Shown piece by piece: positions 43,451 to 56,374 of a stretch of 64,000 nucleotides of DNA. The translations under genes were made by a program, and so were the position numbers. The DNA comes from Diospyros lotus (lineage: Eukaryota; Streptophyta; Magnoliopsida; Ericales; Ebenaceae). Location of the stretch: assembly GCF_014633365.1 (NCBI RefSeq), contig NC_068347.1:25150493-25214492 (forward strand), written 5' to 3'. Each line of letters begins with the position of its first letter. Within the stretch, counting starts at the first letter, position 1. A model generated the notes under the pieces. The model saw only the letters and a program-made list of their open reading frames with translations, made no database searches and was not told where the DNA came from.

Positions 43451-46400
43451 ATGACGCCTTTGCCGCCTTGGTGCAATCAACAAATGCGATCGGCAAATGG
43501 GGCAAGAAATTTGGGCTTTCAATCGAGTTCGAGCCCTTCAATGGCTGCTTCGGCGGTTAAAGTCCCAATGTTCGCAGATACTAATTTGGGCACTCGCGTT
43601 GCCATTGACGTCTCTCCCGATATCGCCGTCGGAGATGTCAAGAGTAACAGCTTTCCCTCCATTGCAGTTTCACTTCTCTCCCACCTTTATATGTGTGTGT
43701 ATATATATATGAATGTATCTTGCATATTTATCTGTAAAAATCAGTTCCTTTTGCATTTGGGGACCTAGGTTGTTGCCCTGCTGCTTCTTTATCTTTCTGG
43801 TTTCTAGAATATCCAAAGACAGCTTGCACTTTTCTGGTTTGCGAAGTTGTTTTTTTGGGTCTGGAATGATGATCATGGGTTTTAAACTGGGTGTTTGATT
43901 TGAGTTTTTAGCTCTGTGTGTTCTAAAATTGTGCAAATTGCGATGTTTTTGCTTTGGGGATTGGACTGGAATGCGGCCCAAGTAGACGTTTGAAGAAACG
44001 ACGCTGGGAGTATATTTTTCTACTGGATAAGCGAATGTATCACCTTTTCCATTAAACAAGGGGCGCTTTTGAAACTTTTCTATTTCCATTTTTTGTCTTG
44101 TTGATATTATTGGTTTTGCTGTTCTACTTTTGATGTGATGCATTATTTGGTGAATATCTCTTCACTTGACCGAATATCCTCCTAACCCTTGCTTCCCCTT
44201 GGCATATAATGCCATGGCATTAGATAGAGTGCCCTACCTTTCATTTTATTAACGGTGACATTTTCTAACACAAACTCAACTCTGTAGAGCATTTATGGGC
44301 TCAGATTTTTACCAATGCCCATGGGCTTATTGTGATTTAGCCAGCCCTGTACATTCACATTCACTACATTGATCCCTAGGAGCTTGAAAGGGTAGGTTAA
44401 GGAATTAGATCTGTTGGTTAAACACTACCAACATCTGTTATTCACTCTTTTAACTGCTTGTACAGAGAGCAAATGTACATTAAAGAAAGTTTGGTACCGG
44501 TATAGTCAAATGCCGAGAACATTTGAGTATCATCCTTGTAATGGACCCCATTTCATCTTACAGCAATAGCATATCAAGCCTTAATCCCATTATGTTGGGT
44601 CAGCTGTACAAATCCTAGCTCACCAATCATTTCTATCTTGGCCTTTTGGCAACAATCATAGTTGTTTATAAGTTAATCTTTGGGCAATGCTTACAGGAAT
44701 AAGTCTCCTCAAGCTTGACTAGAGTGCAACATCATGAATCTCCTCTCTTTCCATGGTTGTTCAAGCGTAGCGTCTGAGATTCTGGCAGGTTAAATGATTA
44801 ATCTTAAATCAATGAGTACATTAGCCAACTTTCCATCCTCTATCAAAACAACAACAACAACAACATATCCAGTCTTTATCCCACTATGTGGGAATAGCTT
44901 GTCTAGAGTTCATGTTTTGAATCCGACTAGGTTTTACGTTGGCTGTCGGCTACCTAACACAACCCTCCTCTTTTATCCGGGCTTGGGACCGGTAGTGGAT
45001 AACATCCCCAGGCAGAGTTTTTCCATCCTCCATCACTTTTCACTAAATTGTTTTGATGCCACCTCAAAGATATTGTGAGGACTCAAACTCCTTGATGTTG
45101 GTATTTGCATGGATTAATTCAGATTTTAAATTGGTACGACACGAATTGGTGGCCAAATATGATGGATTCAAAGTTACAGGAGTATAGAATCCTTTATTTC
45201 ACTTTTTCTTGGATCTCTTTACATGGCCCAAGGATGAGCCTTGGTAGCAATGATAAGGTTGCTCCTTGTGACTAGAAGGTCACAAGTTTTAGTGGTAGAA
45301 ACAACTTCTTTGCAGAAAAACAAGGATAAGGTTAGATGTAAAGAATGACCCTCTCCCAACTCATGCAAAGTAGTGAGTCTCATGCACCAGGAACACCTTT
45401 TCTTTTTTTTTTTTTAATTTTACACAGCCTTCAGAAAGCAATCAAGGACAAGGCTTCATGATGCATCTATTGTTATGGTGAAATTTATTCTTTGATAGTA
45501 CTATCTCCACCTTTCCTTTGGCCCGACCTATTCAAATATGAAACTTCTACATGAGCTCCACCCAGAACTCCATTATAAATTTAAGTAGCTAAATCAAGCT
45601 TGCATACTTTTATTGATACAAACATCAATTATAAAAAGATTATACATAACACCCCACTCTCCCAGGCATGTTATAAACCGAAACTAGGGGAATTTTTTTT
45701 TTCTAAAAGAAATAATTATAATTAATTCAACTTCCATTGTTAAATAAATTCATTCCCCCTTAGCTGCTCTAGTAAATCCCTTTACACATTTTCTTTTGGT
45801 TAAGTAAGTTAACTCAATAATCATTAGAGAGTCTGACCCTTGATCTAATTGAAAATACAATCATTTATTCTCAGTGATAATAAGAGTTTCAAGGGTGATA
45901 ATAAGGTTAAGGGTGAAAATAAGAGTTTCAACCCCATTTAAATGTGTTTAGATCGAACCTCGGTGATATTACCATTTTATACTCTTTGTAAGTCATCTTT
46001 AGCCCACCCTTAGGCTTAAGAGACTCCCATTTTTTTTTAATATAGTTGCTACTCAATATCCCATTGAAGTCAAATATTTAAAATACCCAAGTCATCATCA
46101 AAATTCATGAAAATTTTACAACATCTATAACACTCATAAGATGACCTTGTGTAAAAATATCAACTTCAAAAAACATCAGTTGACCCTTTGAAAAATTATA
46201 TAAAGTTGATTGTTCACAGTTTTGATCCTACTGTGATGCACTTCTATATCTCGGGTATTTAACTGACCAATCTCCACCTTTTCATGTGAACCATACACCA
46301 TTGGAAAGCTCACTTGACGGGCTACAATATATCCAAAAATCATTTGTTGTTATTAAGGTTTGAACTTCCCGAATTTGATTCTAATTCAGTTGGTCTGACC

Positions 46401-49400
46401 AAGCAAATGCACTGCACAGTCATTACCAAAAATGGGCATATCTTTTTCCACAAATTAAATGATGTGAAACCAAATTTTCTAGAAACTATACTTCCTTGAC
46501 CATCATCTACAATTTTATTATAATTTAGTATAATGTCTACTATTCTCAATAATCCGTCAATATGGAATGGTTTGTAGTAACGTTCTATTTTAAATCATTT
46601 AGACAAGTTTCACCGGAAAATTCATAACTAAATGTAAAAAAAAATTCAGTGATTATTGTGCTAAAAGTTCAGCAACACATCCTAGTTTTTGGAAAAGATA
46701 TAGTTAAGGACATAACCATACACTAGGAATGTCATTTTAAGGCAAAATAGTAAGTGTTACTAATATAGGTGTATGGCAATTTTTCATCCCAGACATTCAT
46801 AACAAAGTTACTTTACATTTCAACCTTTCAATAGTCTACATATTGCCTCATAGGGATTAATTTTTATACAAAACCCTACCAAAATGAAACCCTTGTAGTT
46901 TAAAGCTCACAAGGAACATAGACTTGCAATATGTAACCAAAACTAATTAAAATATTCATCTATGCCTCATATTCAAAGGTCATATTCCTTCATTCAACAA
47001 TCTTCTCTTTGCCATTAGAAGATATCTACATATATATACATTTTGTAGGAAAAAAATATATTTGGGGTTGAGCTATAGATTTATCAAGCATTGCATGAAC
47101 ATTTGACTTGTATTGCATTTTCAACAAACTTCAAATGTATCAAAACATTCTCATATAACATGCATTTTTCAAAGAATAGCGAACAAATATGCATAACCAT
47201 TTTCAACATTTTTCACAAGGTATTCAAAATAGCATTTATTAAGTCAAATCATCTTGTCAAATAATGCAAAAAAAAGTCTGCTCATACACCTTACTTTGCT
47301 TTACTTGAAGAAGATTTGCAAGCTTCTTAACTCCTTTCTCTTTCTTTAGCTAAAGCCTTCTTCTCCTTAACTAAGCTTATCTTTTATTCTCTACTCTTCC
47401 CACTTTGATTTGATCTCTCTCGCTCTCTCTCTGGTCACTAAGGGTGGAAGATCACCCCCTTCTCCTCCTTTACATAGGACTTAAATTTTTTCCTTAATTT
47501 CTCCATGAGAGGCCAACAAATTTAGAGAACTTTATTTTTTTTTAAACTTTCCTTTCTTGTGTAATTGACTCTCCTTAAGTTGAATTGAATCCATTTTGAG
47601 GATAAGGTGGCATGAGAATGAGATTTGGCTGCACCACCACCTTCCAAATGATAGTTTTGGAGAAAGGGACCCAGTGGTCCCTTTCTTGTGGGCTTCCAGC
47701 CCAGCTGGAATGGCAGCATGCTGCTGCCACTCGCAGGTGCTTGGCCTGGCTAAGTGCCAGGCAGGCAATAGGCATGCCAGGTGCCTGGTCAATGGCAATT
47801 AATTTTTTTAATTTTATTTAATGCAATTAACATATATATAGGAAGAAATATTTATTGAAGGGACATGATTCACATCCCTTCTTAATGCTTCACATGCGCA
47901 GCTTCTTAGTTTTCTTTTATTCATATATATATATATTATATTTCACATTCTTTTTCTTTGCACGTGTGTATATACATTATATGTCCATCTTTTTGATCAA
48001 TTTCTTTGGTCAAGCATTCTACTTTCCAATTTCACAAAATGTTTATGCATCTATATATTCAACCACTACCAATTTAGGTTCACACTTACCCAGTAAATCA
48101 AACAAGCCTTTAAGTCCCACTATTTAGTTCACAGTACTAATATTCGATTACTAATCAAATTTATCTCAACCTATATCTTTTCCAACCTTTGCTTAGGAAA
48201 TAATTCTAAAATTTATTTGTGATAATAATTATTTTCCTTGACCACTCAAGTATCAAATTTTTTAATTAATCACCCATTAATCTCATTTTTAATGTTTTTT
48301 CTTCAAAAATTGATTCCCCAAACATTTCACAAAATTTTGTTAATTACACTAGCACCCAAATTTCTAAATAAACCACTAGGTCTTTCATGTAATGATTTTT
48401 CTCCCAAAAAATTGACACTCCAAAATCCTAAAGAATTTTGACAATCTGGCTAGTACCAAAATTTCCAATTTCTTTGTTAATCAAACCTATTCCAAGATTT
48501 TCCTCAGAATTTAACACTTCAAAATTCTGTAAAATTTTGAGGTATACCTTTATCTGCAACTTGGGTGATTAATGAACCATGCACAGAACATTTGCATTTC
48601 ATGACTGTGCAAATGACTTGTGTTTCATCTTTGTTTGTTAATGATTATAGAATTAAATAGCTGATTCAAGGTTGCATTCTATCATTGATCCAGACATCAA
48701 ATTTCAAGAAATACAGATGCCTTAATCGGGGACTTGGTGATTAATGAACATTGGCACAAAACATTTATGTTTCATGAAACTGCATACATGACTCCTGTTT
48801 CGTCTTTCTTGTTCATTTGTTTTCTTCCATGAAATACGTATTTATTGTCCATTTATCCGGTTTTAGTTCATCTGTTCTTAGTTTGGCAGAGTGTGTTACC
48901 TTGATATCTCCATAATCTTTTCAATTGTGCTCAGTCTTTTTTCAGTTAATGATGTGGTGAAGAGGGCATAAACACTGTAACAGCCAATTTTTTGGCATTT
49001 GCTCAATTTTGTTGTTAACTAATAACCTCTGTTTTGTAGGAGAGCTTCAGAGAGCACACTTGAATTGCTTTCCTAATATTGGAGAGATTGGGGTAAATAG
49101 ATTAATGGTATGTTATTTGATTCTTTTCTTCCCAGTCTTGATTACTGTCTTGCTGGATATCTACTCTATGTACAGATGAAATTGGATGTTTACAGGTAAA
49201 GCGAAAATCATGTTTTTACCACCTTCCCAACTCACTGCCCGTAAAGCATGCTTACCAGGGATGGAAAGGAAGTTGGTTTATTCGCATGGATACATGTCCT
49301 CAGAGTGCTTTTGGTAAGTCAGGTTTATCAGAATGTCTGGCCGTAGACGTTGGGGATCCTTCGGATATTGTTAATGTTACTGATTCCATTGAACCTAAGA

Positions 49401-50116
49401 ACTGTATGTCCAATGAGAATAACACCAATTGCAGAAGAAATAAAAGAGGGACAAAAAGAATTCCATGCCTGAAAGTTGTACTTCCAGTAATTCTAAGGCT
49501 TGTCTGTCTTTCGAAAAGGATTAGAAGGAAGAAGGTAAAGAAAAATAATTTTCTACATCCTAGAGTAAAGGGGTTTGAAAATTGCCCCCTTGATAGAAAT
49601 GAATACGGTAGTATTAAGGAGGAGGAGATATTTGCTCCTAGAACTGACACTGAGAGTAGAGGGCACGGGAAATCTGATGCAACAATGGAGAGCTCTAGTG
49701 AAACACTATCAGAAGTGATATCAGTTTCAGGCATCATCCAGAAATACTTTTCAGCTTATGATGAGGTGACTCTAAGCCCTGATATTATGGGTACAAGAAA
49801 CCAAATTCAACATGAAGAGCAGTTGACAACTGGAGAAGTTAGTCCAATGCTACCATTCACACCAAAAACCCCTCCAAGAATGCTACCTTTTCCATTGCCT
49901 AATGATCTAAGTTCCACAACCTCGAGGGGCAAGTTCAAGAGAACTGAAGTTGGGAAGCGTCTTATTTTGGCCTCAAATAAGCTCGGGATGCCTTGTAGTA
50001 CATGTAAACCTACATCAGGTCTCAGTAGAATCAGAAATCAAAAATCATCTGTTCCCAAATCTTGTTCCGTTACCAGAAGCAGAGTCTTTGAAATCAGTGA
50101 CAGCGACGATGAATAA
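43451..50116 (+). CDS. Unrecognised plant protein with ubiquitin-like N-terminal segment
   Basis: Three exons, 43451-43643, 49040-49107 and 49196-50116, join in frame across GT-AG introns of 5396 and 88 bp to encode 393 residues. The splice joints read DVK-RELQRAH and NRLM-VKRKS, giving one continuous, well-composed protein. Residues about 33-120 (VKVPMFADTNLGTRVAIDVS, DIAVGDVKREL, then LMVKRKSCFYHLP) have the strand-strand-helix spacing of a ubiquitin-like fold; this is a pattern judgement, not a family match. The remainder is polar, Ser/Lys-rich and probably disordered, with a basic patch RIRRKKVKKN, a Pro-rich stretch (FTPKTPPRMLPFPLP) and an acidic end ISDSDDE. The basic patch could be a nuclear signal. 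An alternative start is the ATG at 43484. I do not recognise the gene, and no function is claimed. Confidence 0.8.
44575..44660 (-). mobile_element. SINE-like remnant (Au-type 3' region)
   Basis: The plus strand reads AAGCCTTAATCCCATTATGT followed by TGGGTCAGCTGTACAAATCC and TTTCTATCTTGG. This wording resembles the antisense of plant Au-type SINE sequence (AAGCCTTATCCCACTA-GTGGGGTCGGCTACATGAATCC) recalled from many plant genomes. Ends and target duplication are not defined. Confidence 0.45.
44848..45035 (-). mobile_element. Retroposon-like remnant with (CAA)n tail
   Basis: A run of six ACA/CAA units at about 44848-44866 precedes TTTATCCCACTATGTGGGAA and, further on, CTCCTCTTTTATCCGGGCTT GGGACCGG. 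On the minus strand this is a non-coding body ending in a (TTG)n tail, the structure of plant SINE/LINE-derived retroposons. The family assignment is by memory of common plant repeats, so it is tentative. Confidence 0.45.
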
Positions 50117-52892
50117 TCTTGAGGCACCCTGAACCACCTCATCGGGTGTTTTTATGCTGCTGGAGTTGTCGGCTTATTCTTGGTCCACCTCAAGGAGGTT
50201 TCCTGGCTGGACCTAGTTACAATGTAGCTGAAAACTTGGGTACTTTGGGGACTTAGTATGGCTGTCTTTCTTGAGATTTTTGGTGATTTATAGGTTCGAT
50301 AACCTTGTTGGGTTCAGATTTGTATCAGGATACTGTACATATGATGTGAAAAGTGTTGACTTGAGTAAAGGTTTACAAGCCAACACTTGGTTATTGTTAT
50401 GTGCATAGCTAGGAAACAGGTTTTACAATGACCCCTTTGTTTGATTTGGAGTTCCTAAATTTTGTTTCTTAGGTTACATTTGGAGAGAAGAATTTCAAAT
50501 GATGTCATTTGAAATTTGTAATTTATATGTATATTTCAGATTTGTCATTTCAAATATTACTCCTTTTGGTGTTATTTCTAATTCTATTATTTATTGAAAT
50601 CAAATTTAAATGTTTTTAGCAAAAATGCATCCAAATAACGTCTTTGGAATTTTAAGTACCAAATATCAAACAAAAGGGTAAGTAAAAAAATGTTTAAATT
50701 TTGTTTGATTTTCATATTTGTTATGTAAATTGCAATTTGAATTTTATCATTCTAGAGGTAAATTGCACTCGAATTCTGTGGAGTTGAGTTATTTGTACAC
50801 ATACTCTTTGTGGTTTAGAAATGATTTTAAGATTTTTATCGTTTAATATTTTTTAAACACCCTTTTTTATCGTAACATCATTATTTAAACACTAATTAAC
50901 TGAATTTAAATACTAGTTAATTAAATAATTAGTATTTAAATTAATTAGATACTTTCATTAAAGCTATATAATAAATAAAAATTAAAAAATAAAAGAAAGA
51001 GAAAGAGGAAGGGAGGGAAAGATATTGCAAATTATAAGTCTGGAACCATGGTTTTTCAGTGATTGAAAACAATGAGTTTTCCAGATGGAACCATCATATT
51101 CATCCATTTTTCCTTTCATTGTCTCATTGTTAGCTATCACAACCACGTAGCCATAGCTTTACATCCGAAAGCTCATACCAACCACTTATTAGACCTCGGA
51201 TCACATTGTAAGACAATAAAGTTTTTGCTCGAATCTTACAATATTACAATATTAGATATTATTTATTATTCAATACTAAAAACAAAACACACAATAAAAA
51301 AAGAGTTAAATAAATACTAAAATGTTCAATCATTTTAATCGTTCATTTATGCAAACTAGTAAGTATTAATAAACCAAATCAATGCGAAAAAAAATCATCT
51401 ATTCTAACAAAATGTTTCCCCTCCCTCTTCAATAACTATATGAAAATTCTCAATGGGGTAAGCAACCAAAGTTTTTTATTTATATAGAAAATTATGGTAA
51501 GAGGAACCTAACTCAAATGTTTTTTTAATAAGTCATCTCATTAAGCATTTAGTAAATTGCAGGCTCTCATTATCTTTTCATATCACACATAATTAAATGT
51601 TGAGATTAATTTAGTCTCAAAAAACTAACTGAATCACTTTTAATGAATTTTATTAGTCTCATCAACTCATTTTTCACGATCTAAAGTTTCGATTAGTGGT
51701 CCCGTTTATAGAAAAATTCTAACATTCTTTTACTTACACAACTCTAATTACGTTTTAATGTTTTATTTTAAAAAAACTTTATTTAATAAAATGACTCTCA
51801 AATTGAATAAAGTTTTTTAATTACATATTTAAAACATCTTAGTCTAGAACCTCATTCAAAAAAATAGTTAAAACTGTACTATTACAATCATCACATGATT
51901 TTTATGACATTCAAACTTTTTAAAACAATAAATTATAATTATTCTATAACTTATAACAAGTCCAAAAATTACACCTCAAGCACACTGATGAAGCATCAAT
52001 ATATCCTATTAAACACAACCATCTAGAAATATCATTTGAGCCAACTAGTATTAGGGTCGTTATTTCTATTCCTATCATTGTGTCAAATTGTTACTTTTAC
52101 AGCTTTTTTATGCATTGTGGTATTTGTTCATGTGAAGAGTAAATAACTCAATGTAATAGTCAAATTTAATTATCTTTGTCATTAAAAAAATATTATGACT
52201 GGAAGTATTTTATGATACTTGTTAATGCAATACTGTAACACTAAATTAAAAAAACTTAGAAGATTTTTACTTTCATTGGAGTAAAAATTGTGTTGCAGAG
52301 TTTTACTATTTCTTCTTACAAAATTATTGATTTGTGAATTATTTTTTTGTGGTGAGATTGTAAATTGTTTAATTTTTTATAATTAATTAATATATTTTAA
52401 GTAACTAATATAGTAGAGAGAGGAGAGAGAAAATAAGGATAAGATAGTTATTTTATTTTTAAATTATTATTACTTTCAAAATATAAAGATAGTCTTTTAC
52501 AAGGCAAATTTTAAGAATAATTAGTTAAATTTACTTAAAAAAAAAACTTTGAAATCATTCACCCTTTGCCAACATCCCGATTCCAAACAAAATGTAAGGA
52601 TTGATTAATAGTTGTTAAATAATTTCTTTATAATCAAAACTGTTGTATAATTTGACTGTTCAAGTATTAAAAGTATAATTTTTACAATTTTAAATAAACT
52701 TAAATGGACCTAAATTTAAGTTAATAGAGGGATTAATTTACAGCACATATTGATCAACTGCTATATAAAGGTATAGGCTCTGTAATTAATCGAAAATTAA
52801 GAAAACGTCCGAGCGGTGTTCGAATATTTGCATGGTATGGTATGGGCAGTAGACGAAGAGAAGGGAGGAGGATCGGTGTGATGTGATGCGTT
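50117..52892. other. Intergenic between the ubiquitin-like gene and the PPR gene
   Basis: The first few hundred bases are probably the 3' untranslated region of the upstream gene. The rest is AT-rich with no exon-like or transposon-like structure I could define. I looked here for a conserved miR156-type sequence and did not see one. Confidence 0.5.
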
Positions 52893-55800
52893 ATGTGTTT
52901 CAGTTATTCCACAGCAAGAAGAATCTCTCTTTTCCCCCACAAGATCTCGATACTTAGAACAACTTATCGCATGGGGTTTTCTAAAGATTTCAGCCAAATA
53001 GCGAGAGATGATCAAGGAAGCAGAGCTTGGAACAGAACACAAACACCTGGTGTGCATCTCTTTCTCTCTCTCTCGTCTAGCTCTCTCTCTCTCTCTCTCT
53101 CTCTCTCTAAATGTTTGTGCCTGTGGAAACAGGTCCGGAATTGGAGAATAGTATCTACACGATTCTCACTATAGACCGGTGGGAATCGCTAAATCACATG
53201 GAATACAAACTGAGTTCGCTTAGACCAGTTCATGGAAGGCTGGCTGTGAAATTCCTCAATTGGGCAGTGAGACAACCTGGTTTGGATATTTCTCACATCA
53301 CTCATGTATTTTGTATAACAACCCACATACTGGTTAGAGCTAGAATGTATGACCATGCCAAGTCAATTTTGACACATTTAATTGAAATGGGTATTGGGTC
53401 AGATTCTGTTTTTGGTGCCCTCGTGGATACCTACCCTCTTTGCAATTCCAACCCATCCGTTTTTGACATTTTGATTAGGCTTTATGTACGGAAAGGCATG
53501 GTTCAAGATGCTATAGAGATATTTAATTTGTCGGGTTTGAGAGGGTTTAGGCCATCAATTTATACTTGTAATATGATGTTGTCTGCAGTGGCAAAGGAGC
53601 GGTCTTCAGGGGCTGCTTGGTCAGTTTTCAAGCAATTGCTTGCAAGAAAGATTTGTCCTAATGTTTGTACATTCAATATACTATTACATAGATTATGTGC
53701 TGATGGAAAGCTTAAGAAAGCTGGTTATCTCCTAAGGAAGATGGAAGAAGCTGGTTATGTTCCTACTATAGTTACGTATAATACTTTGATCTATTGGTAT
53801 TGCAAGAAGGGACGGTATAAATTAGCTTCAGAGCTTATTGATCATATGGAGCATAAGGGCCTTCAAGCAGATGTGTGTACGCATAACATGATTATAGATG
53901 ATTTTTGTAGAAACCATAGAAGTGCTAAAGGTTATTTATTAATGAAAAAAATGAGGAAGAAGATGATTTTCCCAAATGAAGTCACTTACAATTCTCTTAT
54001 TAATGGGTTTGTAAGGGAGGGGAAGCTTGGAATTGCTACTAAGGTTTTTGATGAGATGTCAAAATTCAATCTTTTACCAAATCGAATTACTTATAATGTT
54101 TTGATTGATGGGCATTGCAAGGGAGCTAATTTTGGAGAAGCTATGAAACTTTTGGCTAGGATGGAAACAGTAGGATTAATGCCTAATGAAATTAGTTATG
54201 GCGCTATTTTGGATGGGCTATGCAAATGTGGCAAGTTAAATGCAGCAAGAAGGCTTCTTGACAGAATGAGAAAGAATTGCATTGTTATTGGTTGTGTTTC
54301 ATATACTATGTTGCTTGATGGGCTGTGCAAAAATGGGAGGCTGAATGAAGGTGTGCAGTTGCTTGATAAGATGTTCAACTATGGTGTGAGGCCTGATATT
54401 GTTACATACTCAGTGCTTGTAAATGGATTTTGCAGGGCAGGAAAGATAACCAAAGCGAAGGAGATAATATGTAAGATGTATAAAGCAGGACTTGTACCAA
54501 ACAACATCATGTATTATACTTTAATCTACAACTCTTGCAAGCAACAAAATGTTATTGAAGCGTTGAAAGTTTATTCAGTTATGAACCACAGTGGTCATGA
54601 TGTGGACCTCTTCACCTGTAACCTGTTGCTTGATTCTCTTTGTAGAGAAGGAAGGGTGCAAGAGGCAGAGGGTTTCATGCATCACATGATTAGGATTGGC
54701 ATGGTTCCAAATTCCATCACTTTTGATTCTATTATAAATGGCTATGGAAACATAGGTGATGCATTAAAGTCATTTTCCTTGTTTGATGAAATGATCAAGC
54801 TAGGTCATCAACCTAGTCTTTACACTTATGGGAGTCTACTAAAAGGAATATGCAAAGGAGCAAGGCTGGAAGATGCTAAGAAATTCATAGATAAACTTCA
54901 ATACATGCCTCGTGCCATGGATGTTGTTTCATACAATACGTTACTGGCTGAGATATGTAGATCTGCCAATATGCAACTAGCAGTAATCCTTTTAGATGAG
55001 ATGATCCAGAATAATGTTCTTCCTGATAGTTACACATATACTACTCTGCTTGCTGGGTTATGTAGGCAGGGCAAGGTCGTTTCCTCAATTCTTCTATTTG
55101 GGCAGGCAATGGAAACGCAGAAGTTATTTCCAAGTCAGGTTACCTACACCTGTTTAATCCATGCACTTCTCAAGGCTGGCCAGCCAAAGGCTGCTGCCTA
55201 TTTTTATGAAAACATGGTCAACAGAGGCCTATGCCTTGATACAATTGCCTTTAATGTAATTATTGATGGTTACTCTAGGATGGGACAAATGACTAAGTTG
55301 AATCATTTCTTTTCTCTGATAAAGAAAGGGATTTTGCGCCCTAATTTGTCTACATTCAACATCTTGTTACATGGGTATTCAAAAAAAAAGGATCTATCAA
55401 AATGCTTTGCATTGTACAATACCATGTTAAGGAGCGGGTTTGTTCCTGACAAAATAACCTGCTATTCTATAATTCTTGGACTTTGCAAGTCTGGTCTGCT
55501 GGAGATTGGGCTTAAAACTTTAAAGAAGATGATTGTAGAAGGAACTGTGGTTGATCGAATTACATTTAACTTGTTGATCACCCAGCTTGGTGAGAGAGGT
55601 GAAATGGAAAAGGCATTTGATCTGTTGAATACCATGAATTTGTTGGGAATATTTCCCGATGGAGAAACTTACAGTGCCATGCTTAAGGGACTCAAAAGAA
55701 AATTTGATTTCCAAGAATGTTGTAATATATTGTATGAAATGTTAGAAAAGGGGTTTGTTCCTACAGATAGAGAATATATCACTTTGATCTCCGGTATGTG

Positions 55801-56374
55801 TAAAGTGGGGGATATAAGAGGAGCATTCAAGCTAAAAGATGAAATGGAAGCACTTGGTGTTGCTTCCCGAGATTTAGCTGAGAGCGCTATTGTTAGAGGG
55901 CTTGTTCAGCTAGGGAAGACAGAAGAAGCAATGCTGGTTCTTGATTGTATGCTTCGTGTGCAACTCATTCCAACAGTTGCTACTTTCACAACTCTAATGC
56001 ACCGGTTTTGCAAAGAATCTAACATTGCAGAGGCCTTAAAGATACAGGGTGTAATGGAACTTAATGGTGTGAAGCTTGATGTTGTCGCTTACAATGTCCT
56101 TATTGCAGGTCTCTCAACTAATGATGATATTGCACATGCATTTGAATTATATGAGGAGATGAAGCAAAGAGGTCTCTGCCCCAATACCACAACTTATGCA
56201 GTTCTCATTGAAGCTATTTCTAAAGAAAGAGATATTGTGAAGGGAAAAATGCTCCTGATGGATTTAGAGGAGAGGGGATTGATATCTCAAGATGGAACTA
56301 ATCAAAATTTGCTTGAGCAGTTGGAGATGGCTATGAAAAGGTTAAATCTTATAAGGTGCAAAAGAAAGAAATAG
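52893..56374 (+). CDS. P-class pentatricopeptide repeat protein, about 27 repeats (AT5G55840-like)
   Basis: The main frame holds about 27 near-contiguous 35-residue PPR motifs from NPSVFDILIRLYV to PNTTTYAVLIEAIS, with the typical pattern P-x-x-x-TYN-x-LI-x-G-x-CK. There is no E, DYW or SMR domain, so it is P class. Such proteins bind organellar RNA to stabilise it, aid its splicing or promote its translation. I prefer a two-exon model, 52893-53049 and 53133-56374, with an 83-bp GT-AG intron, encoding 1132 residues. Exon 1 starts MCFSYSTARRISLFPHK, Arg/Ser-rich and acid-poor like a mitochondrial presequence, and joins in frame at PG-PELENSIYTILTIDRW. The single-exon alternative starts at 53111, inside the proposed intron, and lacks a presequence. 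The pre-repeat region (SLNHMEYKL, FLNWAVRQPGLD, THILVRARMYD) matches the Arabidopsis protein as I recall it. Confidence 0.93.

Larger units (their letters stand above)
43644..49039. other. Large first intron of the ubiquitin-like gene
   Basis: This 5.4 kb stretch has no coding exon I could identify. It contains two SINE/LINE-like remnants (near 44575 and 44848), AT microsatellites near 47930 and otherwise AT-rich DNA. Frames at 47532-47821 on both strands are overlapping shadows of a moderately GC-rich patch (about 47590-47790). Confidence 0.6.

Noticed and set aside
47532..47821. Overlapping frames on both strands within the large intron
   Set aside because: No shared domain and no splice signals linking them to the gene; probably composition.
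41741..52892. A miR156 gene, expected from the Arabidopsis neighbourhood between LecRK-S.7 and the PPR gene
   Set aside because: No sequence resembling the mature miR156 or its star strand was seen on either strand in this interval.
53111..53132. ATG at 53111 as the PPR start
   Set aside because: It falls inside a good GT-AG intron and yields no presequence; kept only as an alternative.
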